A DNA stretch of 64,000 nt, taken from assembly GCF_013664685.1 (NCBI RefSeq), contig NZ_JAAKDE010000012.1, positions 1 through 64,000 on the forward strand, written 5' to 3'. This DNA comes from Capillibacterium thermochitinicola (GTDB taxonomy: Bacteria; Bacillota; UBA4882; UBA10575). Below are positions 24,531 through 32,676 of the stretch, piece after piece (positions within the stretch are counted from its first letter, which is position 1; every line of letters starts with the position of its first letter). The notes under the pieces were generated by a model. The model saw only the letters and a program-made list of their open reading frames with translations. It ran no database searches and was not told the DNA's origin. A program made the position numbers and the translations under genes.

Positions 24531-26639
24531 TTACTTTGACACTTTAATATGAGATTTTCGCGCGTACAACTCCGCCTTTTTCGCGTCATTGAACCGGTTG
24601 ACGGTGGACAAGTAACCTGTAATCCGGCGTACTCTCCGGATCTCCGTCGACTGGCAGGAAGGACATTCCTCCTTAAAGATGCCCCGGTTGCCGCAGACCA
24701 AACACTCATCGATGGGGAAGTTAATCCCGGCGTAACCGATATCGGCCGCCGCCATGTGCCGGAGGATCTTCTCAAAAGCCTCCAGGTTGTCGATGGGCGG
24801 CGCATCAAACTCCACGTAACTGATATGGCCCGCATTGGTGAACCGGTGGTAGGAGCCCTCCAGGTTAATCTTGTCGAAACAACTGATCTCATAGTCGACC
24901 GGGACATGGAAACTGTTCGTGTAGTACTCCTTATCGGTGACACCGGGGATAACCCCGAACTGTTTACGGTCAATCGCGACAAACCGTCCGGATAGCCCTT
25001 CCGCCGGGGTGGCCAGGAGAGTATAGTTCAGATCGTACTCATCGGCCATCTCATCGACCCGCTGGCGCATATAACTGACTATCTCCAGCCCCAGTTGTTG
25101 GGCACCGATGTCTTCCCCATGGTGCGCACCGGCCAGTGCCGTTAATGTTTCGGCCAGCCCGATGAAACCGACGGAGAGGGTCCCGTGCTTGATAACCGGA
25201 CCGATCGGGTCTTCCGGTTTAAGTTTTTCGGAATCAAGGTATAAGTGCTGCCCCATTAAAAACGGCATGTCTTTGACCTTCAGTTTGCTTTGGACCCGGT
25301 AGCGGTGGTAAAGTTGTCGGCAGGTCAGTACAATAATCCGGTCCAGCTCGTTATAGAAGGCCTCCAGGTTACCCTGGGCTTTGATGGCAATCCGGGGGAG
25401 ATTGATCGTGGTAAAGGAGAGGTTCCCCCTTCCGGTGGAGACTTCCGCCCCGTGGCGGTTGCCAATCACCCGGGTCCGGCAGCCCATATAAGCCACTTCC
25501 GTCCCGTACGGAGCATTGAATGACGAATCCATAAAGCTGAAAGTGGGATTCAGCCGCTGCGCCGCCACCCGCATCGCCAGTTGGAAGAGGTCATAGTTGG
25601 GATCGCCCGGCTCAAAGTTAATCCCCTTCTTCACCCGGAAAATAATGTTGGGGAAGATCGGCGTCTCGCCCCGTCCCAATCCTCTCTCGTGGGCCAGGAG
25701 CAACGAACGGGTCACCAACCGGCCCTCCGGCGATGTATCGGTCCCCAAGTTGATACTGCTGAACGGCACTTGTGCTCCGGCCCGGCTGTGCATGGAGTTT
25801 AAATTATAGATCAGCGCCTCCATCGCCTGGTAAACATCATCTTCGGAGCTCCCCTGGACAAAGGGGGCCATGTCGTGGTCGAAAAAGGCAAAGGATTGGC
25901 CGCCGTGCATGTCATTCTGCGAACTTTGCAGAATAATGGCGGCTAACGCCGCAGCCGAAGTAGCCCGTTTCGGAGGGCGGATATAGCCGTGTCCGGTATT
26001 AAAACCTTCCGTGAGCAGCCGGCCCAAAGGAATCTGAATGCAAGTCAAGGTCTTACCGTAGAAATCCAGGTCATGAATATGGATATCGCCATTAATGTGG
26101 GCTTCGGAAAATTCCTCCGGGATTAAACGGTACAGGTAATACCTTTTACTGGCCGCCGATGCAATCTGCAACATCTTGGCCGAAGGCGAGTTACTGACGT
26201 TGGCATTTTCCCGGCTGGTCTCAACCAGGATCTCTTCCACCACATCCATCAGATCGGATTTGGTCTCCCGCAAGCGTGTACGGCGGTCCCGGTAAAGGAT
26301 ATAGGCCTTGGCCGTTTTGGCATGTCCGGTTTCGATCAAAACCTTTTCGACCGCATCCTGCACTTCTTCGACGGTCGGGATCCCGGTGGTTTTGGTTTTG
26401 GCCAGGTACTTCACGACAACCTGCGCCAATTCTTCCGCCAGTTGTTTGTCTTCGCCGCCAACCGCTTTGGCCGCTTTAAAGATCGCCTCGGTGATCTTGC
26501 TGATCTCAAAGGGCACAATCCGGCCGTCCCGTTTCTGGATCGAACGAAAGATCCGTTCCGGCGACGCGGCTGGGTTACGGAATTGAACCAGCCGGGCTTT
26601 CCCCATCTCCTTTTCCAGTTCTTCTTGGACTTTCGCCAT
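24531..26639 (-). CDS. nrdD: Anaerobic ribonucleoside-triphosphate reductase
   Basis: NrdD is the class III reductase making deoxynucleotides with a glycyl radical, so it works only without oxygen. The 702 residues contain an N-terminal ATP-cone (about 28-115, QKRDGRIVPFEISKITEAIFKAAKAVG), the catalytic barrel (NGDIHIHDLDFYGKTLTCIQ; SQNDMHGGQSFAFFDHDMAPFV), a four-Cys zinc site (CLVC and CPSC) and the radical Gly near 675 in RITGYLSTVNRF. ATG 26639 is preferred over a codon three residues upstream. The activase gene nrdG is not adjacent in this window. It is co-oriented with nrdR, 12 bases downstream of it. Confidence 0.96.
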   Translation of the reverse strand: MAKVQEELEKEMGKARLVQFRNPAASPERIFRSIQKRDGRIVPFEISKITEAIFKAAKAVGGEDKQLAEELAQVVVKYLAKTKTTGIPTVEEVQDAVEKVLIETGHAKTAKAYILYRDRRTRLRETKSDLMDVVEEILVETSRENANVSNSPSAKMLQIASAASKRYYLYRLIPEEFSEAHINGDIHIHDLDFYGKTLTCIQIPLGRLLTEGFNTGHGYIRPPKRATSAAALAAIILQSSQNDMHGGQSFAFFDHDMAPFVQGSSEDDVYQAMEALIYNLNSMHSRAGAQVPFSSINLGTDTSPEGRLVTRSLLLAHERGLGRGETPIFPNIIFRVKKGINFEPGDPNYDLFQLAMRVAAQRLNPTFSFMDSSFNAPYGTEVAYMGCRTRVIGNRHGAEVSTGRGNLSFTTINLPRIAIKAQGNLEAFYNELDRIIVLTCRQLYHRYRVQSKLKVKDMPFLMGQHLYLDSEKLKPEDPIGPVIKHGTLSVGFIGLAETLTALAGAHHGEDIGAQQLGLEIVSYMRQRVDEMADEYDLNYTLLATPAEGLSGRFVAIDRKQFGVIPGVTDKEYYTNSFHVPVDYEISCFDKINLEGSYHRFTNAGHISYVEFDAPPIDNLEAFEKILRHMAAADIGYAGINFPIDECLVCGNRGIFKEECPSCQSTEIRRVRRITGYLSTVNRFNDAKKAELYARKSHIKVSK

Positions 26640-26651
26640 CACAATCACCCG

Positions 26652-27119
26652 CTATTCCTGTTTTTTCTTCGCCCCGAGGAGGTGCTGGAGCTCACGCATG
26701 AAAATATCAAGGTCTTTAAATTGCCGATAAACCGAAGCAAAACGGACATAAGCCACTTCATCAATCTCTTTCAACCGCTCCATAATCAATTCACCAATCA
26801 CACTGCTGGGCGTTTCGGTCTCATTCCGCTTCCGGATTTCTTGTTCGACTTCATCGGCAATCTTTTCAAAGGTTTCGAAGGATAACGGCCGCTTTTCACA
26901 GGCTTTGCGCAGTCCGTTAATGATCTTCTCCCGCTTAAAGGGCTCCCGCCGTCCGTCTTTTTTAATGATAATCAGGGGTTCTTCTTCAATGCGTTCATAG
27001 GTCGTAAACCGGCGTTCGCACGCCAAACACTCCCGGCGCCGTCGAATCGCCACCCCTTCTTCGGAGGCGCGGGAGTCCACCACCCTGCTTTCGGAATGAT
27101 GGCAATATGGGCATCGCAC
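26652..27119 (-). CDS. nrdR: Transcriptional repressor NrdR
   Basis: NrdR senses ATP/dATP and represses ribonucleotide reductase genes. The 155 residues have an N-terminal zinc ribbon (CPYC ... CLAC, residues about 3-34, with [17 protein letters not shown]) and an ATP-cone (about 49-139, [26 protein letters not shown]). GTG 27119 follows AAGGGGGG. It precedes nrdD on the same transcript, and two NrdR boxes overlap the promoter, implying that it controls itself and nrdD. Confidence 0.97.
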   Translation of the reverse strand: MRCPYCHHSESRVVDSRASEEGVAIRRRRECLACERRFTTYERIEEEPLIIIKKDGRREPFKREKIINGLRKACEKRPLSFETFEKIADEVEQEIRKRNETETPSSVIGELIMERLKEIDEVAYVRFASVYRQFKDLDIFMRELQHLLGAKKKQE

Positions 27120-27156
27120 TTTTTACCCCCCTTGTCATCAACGCCAGACGGCATTC

Positions 27157-27172
27157 ACCCCTATATTTAGTG
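27157..27172 (-). promoter_or_regulatory. NrdR box 1
   Basis: The 16-mer ACCCCTATATTTAGTG (plus strand) resembles the NrdR box ACACTATATATAGTGT. It lies 15 bases from a second box, the spacing known for tandem NrdR sites. Confidence 0.7.
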
Positions 27173-27181
27173 GTACTATTT

Positions 27182-27210
27182 ATTATAACCCCCATATATT
27201 GTTTTGTCGA
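27182..27210 (-). promoter_or_regulatory. Promoter of nrdR-nrdD
   Basis: TCGACA and TATAAT are 17 bases apart on the minus strand. NrdR box 2 fills the spacer and box 1 lies just downstream of the -10. Confidence 0.7.
27188..27203 (-). promoter_or_regulatory. NrdR box 2
   Basis: ACCCCCATATATTGTT (plus strand) is the second NrdR-like 16-mer. Centre-to-centre distance to box 1 is 31 bases, three helical turns. Confidence 0.65.
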
Positions 27211-27314
27211 TCCTTTTTTCCATCCCTTATTCCTTTTTTTTCCCCGCTTGGTCTGTTTTACGCTAAATTCTTATCCAAACCGAGCTTTTTCACCGTTTTC
27301 GAAACAGGCCGCCC

Positions 27315-28538
27315 TCAGCAATTGCTTCCGGCCAGGTATCCGGTGGAAAAGGCAATCTGGAGGTTAAAGCCGCCGGTATAGGCGTTCACGTCAATCACTT
27401 CCCCCGCAAAGTAAAGGCCTTTGACCAGCTTTGACTCCATGGTCGCCGGATTGATCTCTTTGACCGAGACGCCACCGGCGGTGACGATCGCCTCCGTAAG
27501 CGGCCGCAGCCCGACAATCTCCACTTCCAAACCTTTAAGGAGCGCCCCCAGCCGTTCCCGTTCGGCTCTGGTAATCTGGTTAACCGGTTTGTCGGGCGGA
27601 ATGCCCGCCAGCGTCACAATCACCGGAATCAAAGCCCGCGGCAGGAGATCGTCGAGGGCATTATGGAAAACCCGCCGGGCATACTTGGCAAAATCCCGTT
27701 GTAGTCGCAGATCCAACTGTTCGGCGGTGAGCGCCGGTTTCAGATCGATAACCAGACGGTATTTGGTATTGGGCGCCAGATGGGTACTGGCCGAAAGCAC
27801 AATAGGCCCGGAGACCCCAAAATGGGTAAAGAGCATTTCGCCAAAGTCGGTGTAGATGGTCTTGCCTTCCGTGGTCAAGACCCTGATGGCCACGTTTCTC
27901 AGGGAAAGACCCTGCACCTCCCGGACCCAGGGCGTGGCCGCTTCCAGCGGGACCAAAGCCGGTTTTAACGGGGTAATGGTATGGCCCAACGCCGCCGCCA
28001 GGCGATAACCGTCGCCGGTCGAACCCGTTTGGGGGTAGGAGCAGCCGCCGGTAGCAATAATAACCCGGCCGGCCGGGAGAAATTCGCCGCTGGCGAGTTT
28101 AACTCCGCACACCCGTCCTTCTTCGACCAGCACCGCCACCGCAACCCCGGTCATGATCCGCACCCGGGCATGGGCCAAGAACTTTTCAAAAGCCCGCAAA
28201 ACATCGAGGGAACGGTCAGAGGCGGGAAAGACCCGGCCGCCCCTTTCCACTTTCGTGGGCAGGCCCCATCCCGCAAAAAAAGCGATCACATCTTGGTTCG
28301 TAAAACGGTGAAAAGCACTGTATAAGAATTTGCCGTTCACCGGAATGTTGGCAATCATCCCTTCGATGTCCGTAATGTTGGTCAGGTTACACCGGCCCTT
28401 CCCGGTAATTAAAAGCTTCCGTCCCAACCGTTTATTTTTTTCGACCAAAAGGACGGAGCGGCCTCGCTCCCCGGCGGTCCCCGCGGCCATCATGCCCGCC
28501 GGTCCACCCCCGATCACCACAACCTGATCCGCAGCCAT
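27315..28538 (-). CDS. HI0933/BaiN-family FAD-dependent oxidoreductase
   Basis: The 407-residue flavoprotein has an N-terminal dinucleotide fold (VVVIGGGPAGMMAAGTAGERG) and the family-specific LGRKLLITGKGRCNLTN stretch. A second FAD-binding segment (GRVIIATGGCSYPQTGSTGDGY) and a C-terminal GGVSVKEINPATMESKLVKGLYFAGEVIDVNAYTGGFNLQIAFSTG segment follow. This is the YhiN/HI0933 group that includes BaiN, a bile-acid ring reductase, but most members have no known substrate. ATG 28538 has GGGGG upstream. No operon partner is evident. Confidence 0.88.
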   Translation of the reverse strand: MAADQVVVIGGGPAGMMAAGTAGERGRSVLLVEKNKRLGRKLLITGKGRCNLTNITDIEGMIANIPVNGKFLYSAFHRFTNQDVIAFFAGWGLPTKVERGGRVFPASDRSLDVLRAFEKFLAHARVRIMTGVAVAVLVEEGRVCGVKLASGEFLPAGRVIIATGGCSYPQTGSTGDGYRLAAALGHTITPLKPALVPLEAATPWVREVQGLSLRNVAIRVLTTEGKTIYTDFGEMLFTHFGVSGPIVLSASTHLAPNTKYRLVIDLKPALTAEQLDLRLQRDFAKYARRVFHNALDDLLPRALIPVIVTLAGIPPDKPVNQITRAERERLGALLKGLEVEIVGLRPLTEAIVTAGGVSVKEINPATMESKLVKGLYFAGEVIDVNAYTGGFNLQIAFSTGYLAGSNC

Positions 28539-28632
28539 GCCGATACCCCCCTCGTCTTATTGACGACAAACATAACCGGTTCTCTTACATTTTACCACCA
28601 TTGTCCCGCAAATAACGGAACCGGACCGGAAC

Positions 28633-28661
28633 AAAAAAAAAAAGCGCCACCTTTTGGTGGC
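28633..28661 (-). terminator. Rho-independent terminator at the end of the mtaD transcript
   Basis: On the minus strand GCCACC / GGTGGC with an AAAA loop is followed by GC and an uninterrupted run of 11 T. Confidence 0.85.
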
Positions 28662-28951
28662 TAACGAATTGCAACCTTTAGATTAGAGTTACCGGAAATT
28701 TTGACACCTACCCCGACTGCCGGCGTGGTCAGAGGCAGGGCGAGCCTCACCCCTCAGCTGGCGCCTGGCGTCGGAATGACGCTCTGCAAACCCTTTGCGA
28801 AAACGGACCCGCAAAGAGTTTGTACTCTGATTTTAACAGATTAGGGTCGAAACCGCAATTTAGTTACCAGCCCATAATTGGGATTTAAGGCTTGTTTCTT
28901 CCTTCTAAATCATTCTTACTTCTTTTTCCTCCATTTTTCGCCCAGTTTACC
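28662..28951 (-). other. Non-coding structured stretch after mtaD
   Basis: No ORF is supported here. On the minus strand CAAACTCTTTGCG and CGCAAAGGGTTTG (28822-28810 and 28799-28787) form a 13-base stem, and a GCGTC / GACGC hairpin lies at 28782-28768. The transcript would end at the terminator at 28633, giving an unusually long structured 3' region of about 290 bases. Confidence 0.4.
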
Positions 28952-30262
28952 TCATTTCCCCTGTTGTAGCTGGGCCAATCGTTTGGCACACTCGGCGGCC
29001 GCCGTCCGGACCTTCTCCTCATCCCCCGCTAAAATCCTTCCTTCTTTGACCAACCACTTGCCGTTAACCATCACCGCCGCGACATCACTGCCCCGTGCCG
29101 AATAGACCAAGAGCGAGGCCGGGTTGAAACAGGGGGTTAAATGGTTCTGCTCCAGATCAATCATGATCAAATCCGCCTTCTTCCCCGGCTCCAGGCTGCC
29201 GATCTGGTCGCCCAAACCCAGAGCGCGGGCACCGTCGATCGTCGCCATCTTTAAAGCGGTCTCCGCCGGTAGAACCGTGGGGTCATTGTTGGCCACTTTT
29301 TGCAAGAGAGAGGCGGTTCGCATCTCGGTGAACATGTCAAGGCGGTTGTTGCTGGCCGCGCCGTCGGTCCCGAGACTGACCGTTATCCCGGCTTTGAGCA
29401 GCTGTGCCACCGGGGCAATACCACTGGCCAGTTTCATGTTGCTGGATGGGTTGTGGGCCACCGCCACCTTTTGTTTGGCCAGATAAGAGATCTCCCCTTC
29501 ATCCAACCATACGCCATGGGCCATCAAGACCGGACGGGAAAAAAGCCCGTGTTCTGCCAAGTAGGCAACAGGACGCTTCCCGTAGTTTTTCCCAATCTCC
29601 TCCAGTTCATCCCGGGTTTCCGCCACATGGATATGGAGGGACAACTGATAATGCCGGGCCGCGGTGACTATCTGCCGGAGGGCCGCCGGCGATAAAGTAT
29701 AGGGTGCATGGGGTCCCAACATGGCGGTAATCCGCCCGTCCGCCTTTCCTTTCCATTTCTTCGCCTGTTCAATCGCCTCTTCCAGCTTTGTTTCGACTTC
29801 CGCGTCGGAGCCGAGAAGTCCGCGGGACAACACGGCCCGGATCCCCGACTCGGCAACCGCTTCCGCCACTTCATCCATGAAAAAATACTGATCGGCAAAA
29901 GTAGTCGTCCCCGAACACAACATCTCATTGATGGCCAGTCGGGTTCCGTAGTAAACATCTTCGGCGGTTAAGTTTGCCTCCAGGGGCCAGATTTTCTCCT
30001 GTAGCCAGGTGTACAGGGGGTAATCATCCCCCAGACTCCGGAACAGCACCATCGCCGCATGGGTATGGGTATTGACCAATCCGGGCAAGACCAATTTCGT
30101 CCGCGCGTCCGTCACCACATCGGCATCGGCCGCCACTCCATCCTGCCAGGGACCGACTTCGACAATTTTATCGTCAACAATCTTCACATAGGCATCGGGG
30201 ATCGGCTCAGCCCCTTCGGCCATGGTGAGGAGCCATGCACAGTGAATTACCTCCGTTGGCAT
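28952..30262 (-). CDS. mtaD: 5-methylthioadenosine/S-adenosylhomocysteine deaminase
   Basis: The 436-residue amidohydrolase deaminates MTA and SAH to the inosine analogues. Metal ligands are visible: HTHTHAAMV (near 64-70), HIHVAETRDELEEI with His and Glu, MAHGVWLDEGEI, and the catalytic SLGTDGAASNNRLDMF. Length is normal (about 430). Related deaminases of other amines share the fold, but the ahcY gene 25 bases upstream in the same direction supports SAH/MTA as substrate. ATG 30262 has AGGAG at 7 bases; the codon before it is a GTG. Confidence 0.9.
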   Translation of the reverse strand: MPTEVIHCAWLLTMAEGAEPIPDAYVKIVDDKIVEVGPWQDGVAADADVVTDARTKLVLPGLVNTHTHAAMVLFRSLGDDYPLYTWLQEKIWPLEANLTAEDVYYGTRLAINEMLCSGTTTFADQYFFMDEVAEAVAESGIRAVLSRGLLGSDAEVETKLEEAIEQAKKWKGKADGRITAMLGPHAPYTLSPAALRQIVTAARHYQLSLHIHVAETRDELEEIGKNYGKRPVAYLAEHGLFSRPVLMAHGVWLDEGEISYLAKQKVAVAHNPSSNMKLASGIAPVAQLLKAGITVSLGTDGAASNNRLDMFTEMRTASLLQKVANNDPTVLPAETALKMATIDGARALGLGDQIGSLEPGKKADLIMIDLEQNHLTPCFNPASLLVYSARGSDVAAVMVNGKWLVKEGRILAGDEEKVRTAAAECAKRLAQLQQGK

Positions 30263-30286
30263 CACGCCACTCCTTTCTGTCCTACC

Positions 30287-31537
30287 TTACCAACTATTAA
30301 GGTATCGCTTCTGATCCTCGGTTAATGTATCGATCTTCACCCCATTGGCCTCCAAAGCCAACTGGGCTACCAAGTGATCAATCTTCTGCGGAACCTGATA
30401 AACTCCTGCCGCCAGTCCTCCTTCTTTCTCGGCGTCGATCAAGTGCAGCAGGGACAAAATCTGTAAGGCAAAAGAGAGGTCCATAATTTCGGCAGGGTGA
30501 CCGTCGCCGGCCGCCAGGTTGACCAAACGCCCTTCAGCCAGCAGGTACAAGCAGCGTCCGTCTTTTAAATGATAGGCCGTGATGTTTGGACGGGCTGCGG
30601 TGACCGCCGTTGCCATCTGCGCCAGGTCTTCCTTGTTGAACTCCACATCAAAATGGCCCGCATTCGCCAGAATTGCCCCGTCTTTCATCAGTGCAAAATG
30701 AGTCCCGGTAAAAACGTCTTTGCACCCGGTCACCGCGATGAACAGATCGCCGAGCCGGGCGGCTTCCAAAGCCGGCATCACCGTATAGCCATCCATTAAG
30801 GCCTCCAAAGCCCTGACCGGATCAACCTCGCAAATAATAACCCGGGCCCCCAAGCCTTTCGCCCGGAGAGCAACGCCCCGTCCACACCAACCGTAACCCG
30901 CCACCACCACCGTTTTCCCGGCTACCACCAGGTTGGTGGTGCGCATGATCCCGTCCCAGGTCGACTGGCCGGTTCCATAGCGGTTGTCAAAAAGGTGTTT
31001 GCACAGGGCATCGTTAACCGCGATCATCGGAAATGCCAGTTGTTTTTGTTCCGCCATCGCCCGGAGGCGATGCACACCGGTGGTCGTCTCTTCACAACCG
31101 CCTTTGACGAAGGGAAGCAGCTCCCGCAGGTGGGTGTGGAGGAGGTTCACCAGGTCGCCCCCGTCATCAATGATATACTCCGGCTTGTGTTGCAAGGTGG
31201 CGGCCAGGTGGGCGAAATATTCTTCGTTCGTCGCCCCGTGCCAGGCAAAAACCGGGATCCCCCGGCGCACCAAAGCCGCTGCCACGTCGTCTTGGGTGGA
31301 CAAAGGATTACTGCCCGTCACGGCCAGTTCCGCGCCCAATTCCTTCAGGGTCAAGGCCAAATAGGCCGTTTTTGCTTCCAGATGAACCGAGACCGCCACC
31401 CGGCGGCCCCTAAAAGGTTGGCCGGCCGCGTATTTCGCGCGAATCCGGTTTAAAATCGGCATATGTTTACTAACCCATTCGATCTTCTGGTCCCCGGCCG
31501 GCGCCAGGTTAAGATCGCGGATCTGATTGGCTACCAT
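30287..31537 (-). CDS. ahcY: Adenosylhomocysteinase
   Basis: AhcY splits S-adenosylhomocysteine into adenosine and homocysteine, with bound NAD. The 416-residue protein has SVHLEAKTAYLALTLKELGAEL, GGCEETTTGVHRL, the NAD-binding VVVAGYGWCGRGVALRAKGLGA (about 215-236), and NAGHFDVEFN, and ends in the usual LTEDQKRYLNSW. The length is the prokaryotic short form. ATG 31537 has GGAGT upstream. mtaD follows in the same operon, so SAH can be drained by two routes. Confidence 0.95.
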   Translation of the reverse strand: MVANQIRDLNLAPAGDQKIEWVSKHMPILNRIRAKYAAGQPFRGRRVAVSVHLEAKTAYLALTLKELGAELAVTGSNPLSTQDDVAAALVRRGIPVFAWHGATNEEYFAHLAATLQHKPEYIIDDGGDLVNLLHTHLRELLPFVKGGCEETTTGVHRLRAMAEQKQLAFPMIAVNDALCKHLFDNRYGTGQSTWDGIMRTTNLVVAGKTVVVAGYGWCGRGVALRAKGLGARVIICEVDPVRALEALMDGYTVMPALEAARLGDLFIAVTGCKDVFTGTHFALMKDGAILANAGHFDVEFNKEDLAQMATAVTAARPNITAYHLKDGRCLYLLAEGRLVNLAAGDGHPAEIMDLSFALQILSLLHLIDAEKEGGLAAGVYQVPQKIDHLVAQLALEANGVKIDTLTEDQKRYLNSW

Positions 31538-31846
31538 CAAACCACTCCTTCCCGGTCATATCTTTTATTTCCTCGATCACCCAATTATATTATTCAAAGC
31601 CCAAAAGAAATGGAGAGCAGGTAAATTTTTGGCCGAAAAAACTATTAACTTTTAAGGCCAACGCTACGATTAAATTAGTAGTCAGGGATTCCTTTTTAAA
31701 CCTTTAGGTAAGCTTTTCAATCCTTGTCTCCTTGATTGAGGATGGCCAAGGTTCTATTATACCGGCGGCGAACAGCAACCGGTATTGTTGCGGTGCCGAT
31801 GGTACCGGATGGATTCAAGCGAAGCGTCGATAACGGTGGTGATCAA
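31538..31846. other. Divergent intergenic region between ahcY and the XRE gene
   Basis: A TATAAT on the minus strand at 31584-31589 may belong to the ahcY promoter; its -35 is weak. An open frame extends upstream of the XRE gene start to 31736 but lacks HTH-family similarity. No SAH riboswitch core was recognised. Confidence 0.35.
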
Positions 31847-32176
31847 GTGTCCTTTGGAGCAAGACTGCGCGCTTTACGCGAAGAACAAGGATTATACCAG
31901 AAAGATCTTGCAGAGAAATTAGGTCTCTCCCAGAAGACGATCAGTAATTACGAGAATAACGAAAGATTTCCCGACCAAAACACTTTACGGAAGATTGCCG
32001 ATTTCTTTAATGTGTCCATCGATTTCCTTCTCGACCGCACCGATATCCGGAGCCCAATCGAGATCGTGGCCGCCCACCGCAGCGACGACCCCATCCTGGA
32101 TTTACCGGAAAACGCGCGTAAATCCGTGCTCAGTTTTATAAAAATGGTCAAAGAGGAGTTGGGGATCGAAGACTGA
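31847..32176 (+). CDS. XRE-family transcriptional regulator
   Basis: The 109-residue protein has a Cro/C1-type HTH over residues about 7-62 (LRALREEQGLYQKDLAEKLGLSQKTISNYENNERFPDQNTLRKIADFFNVSIDFLL) and a short C-terminal helix. GTG 31847 is taken as start because it precedes the HTH closely and follows GGTGGT; an upstream ATG at 31736 would add 37 residues without similarity. It is followed within 50 bases by an ImmA/IrrE-type gene, the layout of ImmR-ImmA pairs in which the protease inactivates the repressor. Confidence 0.85.
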   Translation: MSFGARLRALREEQGLYQKDLAEKLGLSQKTISNYENNERFPDQNTLRKIADFFNVSIDFLLDRTDIRSPIEIVAAHRSDDPILDLPENARKSVLSFIKMVKEELGIED

Positions 32177-32224
32177 ATTTCTCTCTCCGCGAAAAACTTG
32201 GCTCCAAAAAGTGGGGGGTTGCCT

Positions 32225-32674
32225 TTGCCAGATGATTTAATCGCCCTCGCCAAAGAGAACAAGATAACGCTGAAGTTTTGGGAGTTCCATCCGCCGGTGG
32301 AAGCAATTTATTTTTACTACCCGGGGAAAAACCCGGTCATCGGTTTGGATTACCGGATCACAAAGGATTTAAACCATTTCCGTTGCGTCCTCGCGGAAGA
32401 ACTTGGCCACTTTTTTACAACCCGGCAGGAGACGAACATCATCCACTACCACTGCCGGAACCGGATCGGCATCTACCGTGAAGAGTACCAAGCGCTGGTC
32501 TGGGCCGTCAATTATCTCATCCCCGACGATGAACTAGAAAAGGCGTATAAGCTTATGCCGCCGTGGAAACTGAAGGACTTTTTCCGGGTCGATCCGGAGT
32601 TTATGGCCTTCAAATTAAGCCTCTCCAAAGACAAGCTACTGGACTGCCTCAAACAAGTTAACCCTCAGCCGTGA
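32225..32674 (+). CDS. ImmA/IrrE-family metallopeptidase-like protein
   Basis: The protein of about 149 residues contains FRCVLAEELGHFFTT, the ImmA/IrrE active-site helix. The first zinc-ligand position of HExxH is Glu here (EELGH), a variant seen in many phage and ICE-type members. Downstream EEYQALVWAVNYLIPDDEL matches the conserved third-ligand region. ImmA-type proteins cleave or antagonise a partner XRE repressor. Start TTG 32225 follows GGGGGG; an upstream TTG at 32198 is the alternative. The stop lies 2 bases from the convergent mtnA stop. Confidence 0.8.
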   Translation: MPDDLIALAKENKITLKFWEFHPPVEAIYFYYPGKNPVIGLDYRITKDLNHFRCVLAEELGHFFTTRQETNIIHYHCRNRIGIYREEYQALVWAVNYLIPDDELEKAYKLMPPWKLKDFFRVDPEFMAFKLSLSKDKLLDCLKQVNPQP

Positions 32675-32676
32675 AT

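Noticed and set aside
31847-32674. Integrated mobile element around the XRE/ImmA pair
   Set aside because: No integrase, attachment repeats or compositional edges were seen; the flanking genes are complete.
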